From Clostridiales bacterium DTU036 (lineage in GTDB: Bacteria > Bacillota > Clostridia > Peptostreptococcales > Acidaminobacteraceae), in the NCBI GenBank assembly GCA_001512625.1, contig LFTD01000036.1, forward strand, positions 13,259-49,728: a stretch of 36,470 bases of DNA, written 5' to 3'. The position numbers and the translations under genes are program-made. The notes below the pieces were generated by a model. The model had not been told where the DNA came from. It saw only the letters and a program-made list of their open reading frames with translations, and ran no database searches. Positions 8,406 through 18,877 of this stretch are shown here, piece by piece. Every line of letters starts with the position of its first letter. Position 1 is the stretch's first letter.

Positions 8406-8458
8406 ATGTACAATTAACTAACTAGAAGAATAATAATCATAAATAAGCACAAAAAAGG

Positions 8459-8487
8459 TTGTTAATTTAACAAATCACTGATATACT
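8459..8487 (+). promoter_or_regulatory. Promoter of the NSS symporter gene with operator-like palindrome
   Basis: TTGTTA (8459-8464), a 17-base spacer and TATACT (8482-8487). The -35 box is the left half of a perfect 15-base palindrome, TTGTTAATTTAACAA (8459-8473), which could be the site of a repressor that blocks RNA polymerase. The regulator is not known. Confidence 0.6.
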
Positions 8488-8533
8488 AGGGTACAAACAA
8501 AAATAAGGACTAAGTCCTAGAAAGGATGGAAGC

Positions 8534-9937
8534 ATGAAAAAAGAAAGAGAATCATGGGGATCGCGGATAGGTTTTGTTCTGGCTGCGGCAGGATCTGCTA
8601 TAGGCCTTGGAAACATCTGGAGGTTTCCCTATATTACCGGTGAAAACGGTGGCGGAGCCTTCCTGCTCATTTATTTATTTTTTACCTTTGCAGTAGGTGT
8701 TAGTGTAATGACTTCAGAGTTTATTCTTGGTCGGAGCTCCAAACTGTCTTCAGTAGGAGCTTTTAAATCCAAGGATAGGTCTTGGACTTTTGTTGGTGTC
8801 CTGGGTGTTCTTACTCCGTTTTTAATCATGGGTTATTACCCAGTAATAGGAGGTTGGTCTCTAGCCTATATGGTCAAGTCTCTAACTGGCCTACTTAAGT
8901 CCCCTGATATGGTTGACTCCTTTGTGGGCCTAATCTCAGGGACTTGGGAACCCCTAATATGGATGCTTATATATCTTGCTATGAATGCTGTTATTATTGC
9001 AAGGGGAGTAAATAAAGGGATTGAGAAGGCTTCGGTTGTTCTCATGCCTACTTTATTTGTATTATTGATCATCATTATAATTAAGGGACTTACTTTACCA
9101 GGCTCAGGTGCAGGCTTAACCTTCCTACTAAAACCAGATTTTTCTCAGGTAAGACCCAGCTCCTTCCTAGCGGCTTTGGGGCAGGCCTTTTTCTCTCTAA
9201 GTCTGGCCATGGGAGTTATGACTACCTATTCCTCCTATCTCGGAGAAGAAGAGTCTCTGCCAAAGAATGCTTTAATTATCTCCACCATGGACTTTTCTAT
9301 TGCTCTGATGGCAGGCCTAGCTCTTTTCCCAGCTTTATTTGCCTTTGGTCTAGAGCCAACTCAGGGACCTGGTCTAGTATTTATGGTAGTGCCTAGAATC
9401 TTCCAGGAAATGGGAGCTGTTGGCCCCATCTTTAGCTTTATCTTCTTTGCAGCCCTAATGGTTGCAGCTCTGACTTCCTCTATGTCTCTACTAGAAGTTG
9501 TTGTTAGTTATCTCATGGATGAGAGAGGAATGGAGAGAAGGAAGGCCACCTGGTTATCTGCAACTGCTATGTTTGTTGTCTGTATTATGGCCTCCCTTAG
9601 CCAAGGCCCCTTGGCAGACGTGACCCTCTTTGGCCTAGGCACCCTAGACTTCTTAGATACCATTACAGATAAGATTTTCCTAGCTGTGGGCGGTGCTCTA
9701 ATAAGTATCTTTGTAGGCTGGAAGTTGGATAAAGATTTTCTTTATAACCAGTTTACCAATAATGGCAAGAGCGCCACTGGCTTTTTCAACATCTGGTATA
9801 ACCTTGTTAAATTTGTTATTCCTGTACTGGTAGCAGTCGTTGCTATATCTGGAATCCTGTCTATCGAGCAAACAGGTGTCATGGTTACTGGACTGGTTGT
9901 AATCGCTGTTCTAGCTATTTTTTCTAAAAAATTGTAG
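8534..9937 (+). CDS. Sodium-dependent transporter, neurotransmitter:sodium symporter (NSS) family
   Basis: LeuT-fold secondary transporter of 467 residues that would import an amino acid or related amine with Na+. The TM1 hallmark is complete: WGSRIGFVLAAAGSAIGLGN followed by IWRFPYITGENGGGAF, covering the sodium and substrate sites. Roughly eleven membrane segments follow, a number common in bacterial NSS members, some of which lack TM12. GYYPVIGGWSLAYM and the SSMSLLEVVVSYLMDE segment are also family-like. The start at 8534 has AAAGGA eight bases upstream. It is a single-gene unit between its own promoter and terminator. The substrate cannot be predicted from the sequence. Confidence 0.93.
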   Translation: MKKERESWGSRIGFVLAAAGSAIGLGNIWRFPYITGENGGGAFLLIYLFFTFAVGVSVMTSEFILGRSSKLSSVGAFKSKDRSWTFVGVLGVLTPFLIMGYYPVIGGWSLAYMVKSLTGLLKSPDMVDSFVGLISGTWEPLIWMLIYLAMNAVIIARGVNKGIEKASVVLMPTLFVLLIIIIIKGLTLPGSGAGLTFLLKPDFSQVRPSSFLAALGQAFFSLSLAMGVMTTYSSYLGEEESLPKNALIISTMDFSIALMAGLALFPALFAFGLEPTQGPGLVFMVVPRIFQEMGAVGPIFSFIFFAALMVAALTSSMSLLEVVVSYLMDERGMERRKATWLSATAMFVVCIMASLSQGPLADVTLFGLGTLDFLDTITDKIFLAVGGALISIFVGWKLDKDFLYNQFTNNGKSATGFFNIWYNLVKFVIPVLVAVVAISGILSIEQTGVMVTGLVVIAVLAIFSKKL

Positions 9938-9945
9938 TAATAAAG

Positions 9946-9974
9946 AGAAGCCTGAACCTAGGCTTCTTTTTTTT
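9946..9974 (+). terminator. Terminator of the NSS symporter gene
   Basis: GAAGCCT (9947-9953) pairs perfectly with AGGCTTC (9960-9966) around a six-base loop, followed by an eight-T tract. Confidence 0.9.
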
Positions 9975-10061
9975 GCAAAAATGTTGATAATTTTGATTGA
10001 AGCGAATGATGTGGTAAGCTTTGGGGTAGTGATAAATAGATTAGTATTTAAGAGGATTTAT

Positions 10062-10925
10062 ATGGTAAGAATAATAACTGATTCTTCTGCGGACTTAAGA
10101 CCAGAAGAGTATATTGAGTTAGGAGTAAGCCCCCTTTATTTAATTATCAATCAGGGTGAGCGGGAATTTAGAGATGGCCAGGATATTTTTGGAAGGGATC
10201 TATTTAGGGGACTAGCAGAGGGCAGGAATTATAGTTCTGCCCAGGTTCCGGTTTTTGATTATCTCAAGCTTTTTAATAGTCTAGCTTCCCAGGGCCATGA
10301 CTTTATTTATCTTTCAATTTCTTCGGGTATTTCAGGCAGCTTTGAGACAGCTAGCCTAGCTATGGAAGCAATTAAAGAAGGTTATCCTGAGGTTAGAATG
10401 GCAGTGGTTGATTCCCGTGGGGCTTCGGTGGGGCAGGGGCTTATTGTAAGAAAGCTAGCAGAGGCTGCAAAAAAGGAGAAAAGCTTTGAAGAGCTTATGG
10501 AGCTGGCGGTCTTTCTCCAAAGCCATATCAAGCATGGATTAATAGTGCCGGACCTAAACCACCTATCAAAAGGGGGCAGGCTCTCAAAAAGCCAGGTGGT
10601 GCTAGGAAATTTAATGGGAATTATCCCCCTTATAGAGTTTGACTCCCAGGGCAACCTCTATGTTTTAGACAAAATCAGGGGCAGGAAAAAAGCCCAGAGA
10701 TTTTTCCTAAACAAGGCCTTAAAGGATAATCCTGGGCTTGATGAGATTAATATAGTCTATACCGATGAAGAGTCCAGAGATAGCTTCTTAAAAGAGGTCC
10801 AGGAGCTAATGCCTGGTGTTAAAGTAGAGGACTGGGAGCTGGGCTGCGCCATTGGCCTTCACACTGGGCCTGGAGCCCTAGGCATTGCCTACTTAGACAA
10901 AAACATACCTGATAAGTTTATTTAA
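10062..10925 (+). CDS. DegV-family fatty-acid-binding protein
   Basis: DegV/FakB-type protein of 287 residues; FakB members bind fatty acids and hand them to FakA for phosphorylation into phospholipid synthesis. ATG 10062, preceded by AAGAGG, gives the family start VRIITDSSADL; an upstream in-frame ATG at 9981 would add 27 unrelated residues just after the terminator. The lipid-binding signatures are SISSGISGSFETA, the DSRGASVGQG segment, and LNHLSKGGRLSKSQ. The end GLHTGPGALGIAYL is also typical. Its stop overlaps the stop region of the convergent gene by eight bases. Confidence 0.93.
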   Translation: MVRIITDSSADLRPEEYIELGVSPLYLIINQGEREFRDGQDIFGRDLFRGLAEGRNYSSAQVPVFDYLKLFNSLASQGHDFIYLSISSGISGSFETASLAMEAIKEGYPEVRMAVVDSRGASVGQGLIVRKLAEAAKKEKSFEELMELAVFLQSHIKHGLIVPDLNHLSKGGRLSKSQVVLGNLMGIIPLIEFDSQGNLYVLDKIRGRKKAQRFFLNKALKDNPGLDEINIVYTDEESRDSFLKEVQELMPGVKVEDWELGCAIGLHTGPGALGIAYLDKNIPDKFI

Positions 10926-11544
10926 GGCTAGGAGGGAAGCTATCCTCCATATCGGTCAGCTCAAAGATATCATCACCAGGCTTTAGTACATGCATAACCC
11001 ACTGCGCTTTAATCTCCCAGAGATTGGCCTGAACAGAAAAGGGATTCCAATCCTCAATATCAAAAATTCTCTGCCAGCTAGAAGTTATTTCATCTTCAAA
11101 GAGCTGGTAGAGTTTTTTATTTTTATCTAGTAGTAGTTCAAAGGAATTACTAATACCATGCTTATTTAGCTCCTTAAGATATCTCTTTTCATCCTCGCTA
11201 TCAGAGGGTAGATATAGGTTGTTAAGTACAAAGTCCCACTTAGTTCCATCAAAATACAAAACCTGGTCTCTGGGTACTCTAAGGGCGTAGACCAGCTCCT
11301 TTTCTATGGGCTTGAGGCAGTTTTCCTTACTGACAGAGCACCAGATGGGATAGGCTACATCTTTAGGTCTTTCCACTATCTTTTCAGCTAGACTGGTAAA
11401 GTGGGAGTATTTGTCTAGGAAGAAATCTGCTATATCCCCCATATGGAGTTTAATGTAAATCTCCTTGTTGGTTATCCTACCCTTTTGCTCTAGCTCATAT
11501 AGGGAATTCTCGTGTTGTCTGGTGTAGAGATGGATGTAATCCAT
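10918..11544 (-). CDS. DUF3841-like protein of unknown function
   Basis: A soluble 208-residue protein with no signal peptide or membrane segment. The sequence (YTRQHENSLYELEQKGRITN, CSVSKENC, KELVYALRVPRDQVLYFD, the FDIEDW segment and QANLWEIKAQWV) resembles the DUF3841 family, whose members are uncharacterised. It is rich in aromatic and acidic residues, and the KELVYALRVPRDQVLYFD portion looks like a beta-rich ligand or enzyme fold, but no catalytic motif is clear. A GGAGGT lies five bases before the ATG at 11544. It overlaps degV tail-to-tail by eight bases and shares its upstream region with the divergent uvr operon. Confidence 0.75.
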   Translation of the reverse strand: MDYIHLYTRQHENSLYELEQKGRITNKEIYIKLHMGDIADFFLDKYSHFTSLAEKIVERPKDVAYPIWCSVSKENCLKPIEKELVYALRVPRDQVLYFDGTKWDFVLNNLYLPSDSEDEKRYLKELNKHGISNSFELLLDKNKKLYQLFEDEITSSWQRIFDIEDWNPFSVQANLWEIKAQWVMHVLKPGDDIFELTDMEDSFPPSLK

Positions 11545-11639
11545 AGTGACCTCCTGATTAGATGTATTTAGTGGATTCTTACCCCTTTATTAGGCTCTTA
11601 TAAACCTGATAAGAATGCTATAATTAATAGTTAGCAGTA

Positions 11640-11648
11640 TGGTATAAT
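11640..11648 (+). promoter_or_regulatory. Extended -10 promoter of the uvr operon
   Basis: TGGTATAAT (TG-N-TATAAT) ends 27 bases before ATG 11676. Another TATAAT stands at 11619-11624, so there could be two start points. No good -35 box is seen, which the extended -10 may offset. Confidence 0.55.
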
Positions 11649-11652
11649 AAAT

Positions 11653-11666
11653 CAAACAAATGTTCG
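11653..11666 (+). promoter_or_regulatory. LexA (SOS) box in front of uvrB
   Basis: CAAACAAATGTTCG matches the Bacillus/Clostridium LexA consensus CGAACRNRYGTTCG at 13 of 14 positions; only the second base differs. It lies right after the -10 box and over the expected transcription start, where bound LexA would block initiation. Its last bases run into the GAGGAG ribosome site of uvrB. Confidence 0.8.
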
Positions 11667-11675
11667 AGGAGTATT

Positions 11676-13634
11676 ATGGAGTTTAAAGTTCATGCCCCCT
11701 TTGAGCCTACGGGTGACCAGCCCCAGGCTATTGCAGGGCTAATTGATAGCATAAATAGAGGTAATAAGTACCAGACCCTAATGGGGGTAACGGGTTCAGG
11801 AAAGACCTATACCATGGCAAAGATTGTAGAAGGCCTACAAAGGCCCACCCTGGTTCTGGCCCATAATAAAACCCTGGCTGCCCAGCTGGCAGCTGAGTTT
11901 AAGGAGTTTTTCCCAGACAATGCTGTGGAGTTTTTTGTCAGCTACTATGACTATTACCAGCCTGAAGCCTATGTGCCAGGCCTGGATCTTTATATAGAAA
12001 AGGATAGCAGCATCAATGATGAGATTGATAAGCTGCGCCACTCGGCTACTGCAGCCCTTCAGGAAAGAAAGGATGTGCTAATAGTGGCCTCGGTTTCATG
12101 TATCTATGGACTGGGGAGTCCTGTTGACTACCAAAATCTTGTGCTTTCCCTAAGGCCTGGCATGGTTAAGACAAGGGAGGAGATTATAAGTAGACTGGTC
12201 GATATCCAGTACAAGAGAAATGACTTTGACTTTAAGAGGGGAACCTTTAGGGTTAGAGGAGATATAATCGAGATTATTCCAGCCAACAAGGAAGAAAACG
12301 CCTATAGGATAGAGCTCTTTGGAGATGAGATAGACTCCATCTCTGAGGTCCAGGTTCTAACTGGAGAGTGGATTGGCAGTAGGGACCATATAGCTATTTT
12401 TCCCGCCAGCCACTTTGTAACCGATAAGGCAAATGTAGAAAGAAGCCTTGTTGAGATTGAAAGGGAGCTAGAAGAAAGGGTGGCCTTCTTTAGGGACCAT
12501 AACAAGCTCCTAGAAGCCCAAAGGATAGAGGAGCGCACCCGCTATGACATGGAGATGCTTAGAGAAATGGGTTTTTGCTCGGGTATTGAAAACTACTCCA
12601 GGATTCTTTTAGATAGACCCCCAGGATCTAGGCCCTTTACCCTTTTAGACTACTTTCCCGATGACTTTTTAATGCTAATAGATGAGTCCCATGTTACCCT
12701 GCCCCAGGTCAGAGGCATGTATGGAGGAGATAGATCAAGAAAGTTAAATCTAGTAGACTATGGTTTTAGGCTGCCCTCGGCTCTGGATAATAGGCCTCTA
12801 AACTATGATGAGTTTTTAAAGGTTATTGGCCAGACTCTTTTTGTCTCTGCTACTCCTGGCCCCTTTGAGAAGGAACATACCCAGCACCAGGAAGAGCAGA
12901 TTATAAGACCAACAGGCCTTCTTGATCCTGAGGTAGAGCTCAGACCCACAGAGGGCCAGATGGATGATCTATTTGGTGAAATTATGAAGAGGGCTGAAAA
13001 AAATGAAAGGGTCCTTGTTACAACCCTGACCAAGCGCATGGCAGAGGACCTTACTGACTATCTCAAGGAGCTAGGAGCCAAGGTCACCTACATGCACTCG
13101 GATATAGACACCATTGAGCGGATGAAAATAATAAGGGATCTAAGACTTGGCCATGTGGATGTTCTGGTGGGAATAAACCTCCTCAGGGAGGGCCTGGACA
13201 TTCCGGAGGTTTCACTGGTGGCAATACTTGATGCAGATAAGGAAGGCTTTCTAAGAAGTGAAACTTCACTGATCCAGACCATAGGCCGGGCAGCTAGAAA
13301 TAGCCAGGGTAAGGTTATCCTATATGGAGACAGTGTTACTGGCAGCATGGAAAGGGCCATGGAGGAAACAAATAGACGTAGGGAGCTTCAAAAGGATTAT
13401 AATGACCTGCATGGCATAATCCCTAAGAGTATAGAGAAGGATGTAAGGGATGTCCTGGCTGCTACTAAGAAGGAAAGTGCTCCATCCTCCTTTAAAGAAC
13501 AGATAAAAGCTATGGATAAAAAAGAGCGGCTTGCCGAGCTAGAACTTGCTATGTTCAAGGCTGCCAATGAGCTGGATTATGAAAAGGCTATTGAGTTTAG
13601 AGACGCAATCGAGGAGCTTGAAAGGAAAAGATGA
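11676..13634 (+). CDS. uvrB: Excinuclease ABC subunit B
   Basis: Damage-verifying helicase-like core of nucleotide excision repair, 652 residues, normal length. Walker A is GVTGSGKT near residue 39; the beta-hairpin region [21 protein letters not shown] follows; the DESH box is in [12 protein letters not shown]; motif V/VI are [19 protein letters not shown] and QTIGRAARN. The C terminus carries the UVR motif (roughly residues 612-648, [22 protein letters not shown]) that contacts UvrC. First gene of an uvrB-uvrA-uvrC-tmk operon, joined to uvrA by an ATGA overlap, and probably SOS-inducible through the LexA box upstream. Confidence 0.98.
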   Translation: MEFKVHAPFEPTGDQPQAIAGLIDSINRGNKYQTLMGVTGSGKTYTMAKIVEGLQRPTLVLAHNKTLAAQLAAEFKEFFPDNAVEFFVSYYDYYQPEAYVPGLDLYIEKDSSINDEIDKLRHSATAALQERKDVLIVASVSCIYGLGSPVDYQNLVLSLRPGMVKTREEIISRLVDIQYKRNDFDFKRGTFRVRGDIIEIIPANKEENAYRIELFGDEIDSISEVQVLTGEWIGSRDHIAIFPASHFVTDKANVERSLVEIERELEERVAFFRDHNKLLEAQRIEERTRYDMEMLREMGFCSGIENYSRILLDRPPGSRPFTLLDYFPDDFLMLIDESHVTLPQVRGMYGGDRSRKLNLVDYGFRLPSALDNRPLNYDEFLKVIGQTLFVSATPGPFEKEHTQHQEEQIIRPTGLLDPEVELRPTEGQMDDLFGEIMKRAEKNERVLVTTLTKRMAEDLTDYLKELGAKVTYMHSDIDTIERMKIIRDLRLGHVDVLVGINLLREGLDIPEVSLVAILDADKEGFLRSETSLIQTIGRAARNSQGKVILYGDSVTGSMERAMEETNRRRELQKDYNDLHGIIPKSIEKDVRDVLAATKKESAPSSFKEQIKAMDKKERLAELELAMFKAANELDYEKAIEFRDAIEELERKR

Positions 13635-16453
13635 AAGATCGAATCTTTGTAAAGGGTGCTAAGGAGCACAACCTTAAAAATATAGATGTGCATATACCAA
13701 GAAATGAGCTGGTGGTAATCACTGGCCTGTCGGGCTCTGGAAAGAGCTCCCTGGCCTTTGATACTATTTATGCCGAAGGACAAAGGCGCTATGTAGAAAG
13801 TCTTTCTGCCTATGCCAGGCAGTTTCTAGGTCAGATGGAAAAACCTGATGTTGAACTTATTGAGGGGCTCTCACCAGCAATCTCAATCGACCAAAAATCA
13901 ACCTCTAAGAATCCCCGCTCCACTGTGGGGACTATAACTGAAATCTATGACTACCTGAGACTTCTCTATGCCAGGGTGGGAATCCCCCACTGTCCAGTTT
14001 GTGGTATCGAGATATCCCCTGCCATTTTGGATGAGGTAGTGGACCAGATTATGGAGCTTGAAGTAGGCACCAGGATCTATGTCCTGGCTCCAGTTATAAG
14101 GGGTAAGAAGGGAACCCATGTCAAAATCTTTGAAGCCTTGAGAAAAGACGGTTTTGCCAGGGTCAAGGTCAACGGAGAACTAAGAGACCTCCAAGAAACA
14201 ATAGAGCTAGAGAAGAATAAGAAGCATGATATCAGCGTTGTAGTTGATAGACTGGTAATTAAAGAGGATATAGTAAGTAGGCTGACAGACTCTATTGAGA
14301 CTGCCCTTGAACTTGAAGAAAACATGGTGATAATTGAGGTTCAGGGCCAAGGGGAGAAGATCTTTAACATGAATTTTTCCTGCCCCGAACATGGCCAGGG
14401 AATCAATGAGATGGAGCCTAGGAGTTTTTCTTTTAATGCTCCCTTTGGAGCCTGTGAGAAATGCAAAGGACTTGGTTTTCTTCAGGAACTTGACCCTGAG
14501 CTGATTATTCCTGATAGGAGCCTTTCGATAGATAAGGGAGCTATTTTGCCTATGAAGAATGTCAAGGCTGGCACCTACCATGGGACCCTTATTAGGAACC
14601 TTTTAAAGGGCACTGGCTATGACACCAAGACCCCAATAGAAGATTTTTCTGAGGAGGCTTTAAATAGGCTCTTCTGGGGTGAGGCAGGTAGGCAGGTGGA
14701 TATTGAGTATGAATCCAGCCGCTATGGCAGGAGGGTGGTAAAGACCCAGCTTGAAGGGATTATGCAAAACCTCCAGCGCAGGTACCATGAGACCAGATCT
14801 GGCTACATGCGGGATGAAATAGAAAACTATATGGCTGAGATTCCCTGTTCTTCCTGTGGAGGCAAGCGGCTTAAGCCCGAGGTTTTAGCTGTAACTATAG
14901 GGGGCAAAAATATCTACGAGCTAACCTCCATGAGTGTGGGAGATATCAGGGACTTTTTCACTGAACTTGTCCTTGAAGAACCCAGGGCCAGTATTGCAGA
15001 GCAGATTGTAAAAGAAATCAAGGCCAGACTAGACTTTCTTATAGATGTGGGACTTGACTACCTGACTTTAGCTAGAAGGGCAGGATCCTTATCGGGAGGG
15101 GAGAGCCAGAGGATAAGGCTGGCCACCCAGATAGGTTCAGGCCTAACAGGGGTCCTTTATATCCTAGACGAGCCCAGCATCGGACTCCACCAGAGGGATA
15201 ATAAGAGGCTTCTAGGAACCCTTAGAAACCTAACTGATCTTGGAAATACCCTGATAATTGTGGAGCACGATGAGGAAACCATTGAGTCCGCCGATTATAT
15301 CCTGGATATAGGACCAGGGGCAGGTGAATATGGAGGCCATGTAGTGGCAGAGGGTCCCATAGAAGATATTGTAAAGGTGGAAGAGTCTATCACAGGCCAG
15401 TTTATATCTGGTAAGAGAAGGATTGAAGTGCCCAGTGAGAGAAGAAAGCCATCGGGCTATATCAAAGTTAAGGGTGCCCAGGTTAATAATCTAAAGAACA
15501 TAGATGTTGATTTTCCCCTAGGTGTCTTTACCTGTGTAACAGGAGTTTCAGGCTCCGGTAAGTCAAGCCTGGTTAATGAGATTTTCTATAAAGCTATGCA
15601 TAGGAATGTCTATAGAAATCTTTCAATAAAGCCTGGACCCTATAAGAGCATTGAAGGCTGGCAGCAGATTAATAAGGTAATTGCCATAGACCAGTCTCCA
15701 ATTGGCAGGACCCCCAGGTCCAATCCAGCCACCTACACCAAGGTCTTTGACCCAATTAGGGACCTTTTTAGTGAGCTTCCAGAGTCTAAGAAGAGGGGCT
15801 ATAATAAGGGCCGCTTCTCCTTTAATGTTAAGGGGGGGAGGTGTGAGGCCTGTAAGGGGGATGGTATTAATAAGATAGAGATGCACTTTCTACCAGATAT
15901 CTATGTCAAGTGTGAAACCTGTAAGGGCAAACGCTATAACAGAGAGACCCTGGAGGTTAAGTACAATAACAAGAGCATCTATGATGTTTTAGAGATGACA
16001 GTTAGTGAGGCCCTGGTTTTCTTTGAAAACCATACCATGATTAAAAGAAGGCTTCAGACCCTGCAGGATGTGGGACTTGGCTATATAAAACTAGGTCAGC
16101 CCTCTACCCAGCTTTCCGGTGGAGAGGCTCAGAGGGTTAAACTAGCCTCTGAACTCTCTAAAAGAGATACGGGTCGGACTCTATATATCCTAGATGAGCC
16201 AACAACTGGCCTCCATATGGCCGATGTGGAGCTCCTTATTAAGGTTCTTCAAAGGCTAGTGGATGGAGGCAACAGCCTGATTGTAATAGAGCACAATTTA
16301 GATGTTATTAAGTCAGCTGACCATATAATTGACCTGGGGCCTGAAGGGGGCCACAGAGGAGGAGAGCTGGTGGCAGTGGGTAGCCCTGAGGAAGTGGCTA
16401 GGATCCCAGGTTCCTATACAGGTCAGTTTTTAAAGGATATGCTAAGTGTTTAA
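13631..16453 (+). CDS. uvrA: Excinuclease ABC subunit A
   Basis: DNA-damage sensor ATPase of nucleotide excision repair, 940 residues, normal length. Two ABC ATPase modules are seen: Walker [10 protein letters not shown] near residue 33 and GVSGSGKSS near residue 640, with signatures [12 protein letters not shown] and [12 protein letters not shown] and Walker [12 protein letters not shown] and [11 protein letters not shown]. Zinc-site cysteines occur in CPVCGIEI, in CPEHG with ACEKCKGLG, and in RCEACKGDG with [11 protein letters not shown]. The ATG at 13631 overlaps the uvrB stop. Codon use and G+C match the neighbouring repair genes. Confidence 0.98.
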   Translation: MKDRIFVKGAKEHNLKNIDVHIPRNELVVITGLSGSGKSSLAFDTIYAEGQRRYVESLSAYARQFLGQMEKPDVELIEGLSPAISIDQKSTSKNPRSTVGTITEIYDYLRLLYARVGIPHCPVCGIEISPAILDEVVDQIMELEVGTRIYVLAPVIRGKKGTHVKIFEALRKDGFARVKVNGELRDLQETIELEKNKKHDISVVVDRLVIKEDIVSRLTDSIETALELEENMVIIEVQGQGEKIFNMNFSCPEHGQGINEMEPRSFSFNAPFGACEKCKGLGFLQELDPELIIPDRSLSIDKGAILPMKNVKAGTYHGTLIRNLLKGTGYDTKTPIEDFSEEALNRLFWGEAGRQVDIEYESSRYGRRVVKTQLEGIMQNLQRRYHETRSGYMRDEIENYMAEIPCSSCGGKRLKPEVLAVTIGGKNIYELTSMSVGDIRDFFTELVLEEPRASIAEQIVKEIKARLDFLIDVGLDYLTLARRAGSLSGGESQRIRLATQIGSGLTGVLYILDEPSIGLHQRDNKRLLGTLRNLTDLGNTLIIVEHDEETIESADYILDIGPGAGEYGGHVVAEGPIEDIVKVEESITGQFISGKRRIEVPSERRKPSGYIKVKGAQVNNLKNIDVDFPLGVFTCVTGVSGSGKSSLVNEIFYKAMHRNVYRNLSIKPGPYKSIEGWQQINKVIAIDQSPIGRTPRSNPATYTKVFDPIRDLFSELPESKKRGYNKGRFSFNVKGGRCEACKGDGINKIEMHFLPDIYVKCETCKGKRYNRETLEVKYNNKSIYDVLEMTVSEALVFFENHTMIKRRLQTLQDVGLGYIKLGQPSTQLSGGEAQRVKLASELSKRDTGRTLYILDEPTTGLHMADVELLIKVLQRLVDGGNSLIVIEHNLDVIKSADHIIDLGPEGGHRGGELVAVGSPEEVARIPGSYTGQFLKDMLSV

Positions 16454-18251
16454 GGTTCCAGACAATATTAATAAGCAACTAGAGCGGGTGCCCCAAAGTC
16501 CTGGTGTCTACCTTATGAAGGATGGCCTGGGCAAGATTATCTATGTGGGCAAGGCCAAAAAACTAAAGAATAGATTAAGCTCCTACTTTAGGGCTGTGGA
16601 GAGCCATCCTGTAAAGACCAAGGCCCTGGTAATAAATACCAGGGAGTTTGAGTACATTCTCACCAACAGTGAGGAGGAGGCGCTGCTATTAGAGGCCAAC
16701 CTAATCAAGGCCCACCAGCCTAAGTTTAATGTGCTTTTAAAGGATGATAAGAGCTATCCCTACGTTCTTCTTACAGAGGAGAAGTTTCCCAGGCTTTTTA
16801 AGGTCAGGGGCCTTGATAAGAGGGGGACCTGCTTTGGGCCCTTTACATCTGATTTTGATGTTAACAAGGTGCTGGAGGCCCTCCACTCAGTCTATCCCAT
16901 CAGAAAATGCCACCTGCCCCTTGATAGGATTACTAGGCCCTGCCTTTACTACCACATGGGCATGTGCCTGGCTCCCTGCGCCTTTCCAGAGCTCAAGGAG
17001 GATTATGATAGGGCGGTGGAGCTAATCCGTGTTTTTTTTAAGGACAAGCGTCAGCCTCTTATTGAGCGTCTTGAAACTAAAAGGGATGAAGCGGCAGCTA
17101 GGCTGGACTTTGAAGGAGCAATAATTCTTAGAGACCAGATAGAGGCTGTAAAGAGGCTTTCTCTCCACCAGCAGCTTAGCCAGCTTAGGGCCGATGATAT
17201 GGACTATATTTCCTTTTCCGAAAAGGAAGATAGGATCTGTATTACGATTTTTATGCGCAGGGATGGTAAGCTAATTGATAGGGAGAACCATGTCTTTGAT
17301 AACCTTCTTGAGAAGGATAGGGGAGAGACCCTTCAGGAGTTTATTATTCAGTACTACCAGGAGGCTACCTTTATACCAGGGGAGCTGGTGGTAGAAGAGA
17401 TTGCTGAGAAGGAGCTGGTCAGTAATTACCTAAGAGAGGTCTCTGGCCATAGGGTGGAAATCACTAGGCCAATAAAGGGACAAAAAAAGGAGATGCTGGA
17501 GCTGGTCAGGAGAAATTCCTGGGAGTACCTGCATAAGTTTTCTGAAAAGATTGACAAGGAGCAGCTGGAAAAAGAAGAGCTGGACCTTATTCTCTATACC
17601 ATTTTCTCAAAGGAAATTAGGAGGGTAGAGGCCTACGATATCTCCCATCTTTCTGGGACCTTTACTGTGGGCTCCATGGTGGTTTATGAGGATGGAAAGA
17701 AGAAACCTTCTGATTACAGGAGGTTTAGGATCATCCATGATAAGGGAAATAGCGATGTGGACTCCATGGAGGAGATGCTGACAAGAAGACTTAAAAGAAT
17801 TCATGAAGAGGGCTTTGGAAAGAAGCCCGACCTCCTACTAATAGATGGTGGTATCCACCAGGTTAGGGCTGTGGAGAAGGTTCTAAAAGAGCTGGAGCTG
17901 GACCTGGAGGTTTGTGGTATGGTTAAGGATGACAAGCACAGGACCCAGGGGCTTTATGTGGATGGACAGAACATTCCTCTAGATAAGTCCTCAGCCCTCT
18001 ATAGGTTCATCTACAAAATCCAAGAGGAGGTCCACCGCTTTGCTATTAGTTATCATCATAAGCTTAGAGGCAGGGGCCTAGAAGCCTCTGTTCTAACAGA
18101 GATACCAGGGATAGGGGAAAAAAGAAAAAAAGAGCTCCTAAAGCATTTTAAGTCCTTGGAGAAAATAAAGAAGGCCAGTATTGAAGAGCTAGCTCAGGCA
18201 GATGGCATTAGTGAAAGACTTGCTGAAGATATATATAAATTTTTTAGGTAG
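16446..18251 (+). CDS. uvrC: Excinuclease ABC subunit C
   Basis: Dual-incision nuclease of nucleotide excision repair, 601 residues. It has an N-terminal GIY-YIG domain (PGVYLMKD ... [18 protein letters not shown], residues 18-50), a UVR motif near 200-235 ([17 protein letters not shown]), the RNase-H-like endonuclease ([20 protein letters not shown] and [10 protein letters not shown], with catalytic Asp residues), and a C-terminal helix-hairpin-helix pair ([17 protein letters not shown]). The start is GTG 16446, overlapping the uvrA stop by eight bases and served by AAGGAT inside uvrA. tmk follows after eight bases. Confidence 0.97.
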   Translation: MFKVPDNINKQLERVPQSPGVYLMKDGLGKIIYVGKAKKLKNRLSSYFRAVESHPVKTKALVINTREFEYILTNSEEEALLLEANLIKAHQPKFNVLLKDDKSYPYVLLTEEKFPRLFKVRGLDKRGTCFGPFTSDFDVNKVLEALHSVYPIRKCHLPLDRITRPCLYYHMGMCLAPCAFPELKEDYDRAVELIRVFFKDKRQPLIERLETKRDEAAARLDFEGAIILRDQIEAVKRLSLHQQLSQLRADDMDYISFSEKEDRICITIFMRRDGKLIDRENHVFDNLLEKDRGETLQEFIIQYYQEATFIPGELVVEEIAEKELVSNYLREVSGHRVEITRPIKGQKKEMLELVRRNSWEYLHKFSEKIDKEQLEKEELDLILYTIFSKEIRRVEAYDISHLSGTFTVGSMVVYEDGKKKPSDYRRFRIIHDKGNSDVDSMEEMLTRRLKRIHEEGFGKKPDLLLIDGGIHQVRAVEKVLKELELDLEVCGMVKDDKHRTQGLYVDGQNIPLDKSSALYRFIYKIQEEVHRFAISYHHKLRGRGLEASVLTEIPGIGEKRKKELLKHFKSLEKIKKASIEELAQADGISERLAEDIYKFFR

Positions 18252-18259
18252 GAGAAGAG

Positions 18260-18877
18260 ATGAAGGGACTTTGGATTTCTTTTGAAGGTGGAGAAGGAAG
18301 TGGTAAGACCAGTCTAATAGAAGGACTGGTAAAAAAGCTAGAGGAGAGGGGCCTAAGCTACATGGTGACTAGAGAGCCCGGCGGGGTACCCCTAGCAGAA
18401 AGAATTAGAGATGTCATCATGACCAGGTCTGAGACTCCAATGGACCCTATGACTGAGGCTATTCTTTTTGCTGCCTCAAGAAGACAGCACCTGGTTGAGA
18501 AGGTCCTACCTGGCCTTGAGGCCGGTAAGATAGTTCTGATGGATAGGTATGTGGATTCTTCAATTGTCTATCAGGGCTATGGCAGGGGACTAGGAATGGA
18601 AAAAATAAGGGAGCTAAATCTTTTTGCCACTGAAGGACATATGCCGGACCTGACCTTTTACTTGGATCTGGATCCCGAGGAGGGCCTTAGAAGGATTCAT
18701 AGGAACCAAAGGGAGGTTAATAGGCTGGATGAGGAGGGTCTTGATTTTCATAAAAAAATCAGGGAGGGCTACCTGATCTTAAGTAAGAAGGAAAAGAGAA
18801 TCCACAAGCTTGATGCCAGTAAGAGCTTAGAAGAGCTTACCATGGAGGTTTGGCAGATAATAAAGGGCCTTTTATGA
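18260..18877 (+). CDS. tmk: Thymidylate kinase
   Basis: Phosphorylates dTMP to dTDP, 205 residues, typical length. The P-loop is [11 protein letters not shown] (residues 8-18), the TREPGG motif binds the nucleotide base region, and [18 protein letters not shown] is the DR(Y/H) motif. The lid region has the [12 protein letters not shown] sequence. GTAGGAG lies just before the ATG. Location right after uvrC suggests that dTTP supply is transcribed with repair genes, possibly under LexA control. The stop overlaps the next small gene (ATGA). Confidence 0.96.
   Translation: MKGLWISFEGGEGSGKTSLIEGLVKKLEERGLSYMVTREPGGVPLAERIRDVIMTRSETPMDPMTEAILFAASRRQHLVEKVLPGLEAGKIVLMDRYVDSSIVYQGYGRGLGMEKIRELNLFATEGHMPDLTFYLDLDPEEGLRRIHRNQREVNRLDEEGLDFHKKIREGYLILSKKEKRIHKLDASKSLEELTMEVWQIIKGLL

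Noticed and set aside
8404-8413. TATGTACAA found after two terminators (near 8405 and 19106)
   Set aside because: Nine bases in AT-rich DNA, with different sequence on both sides; most likely chance.
14207-14581. 124-codon minus-strand frame inside uvrA
   Set aside because: Lies fully opposite a strongly conserved uvrA segment, and the translation shows no family motif.
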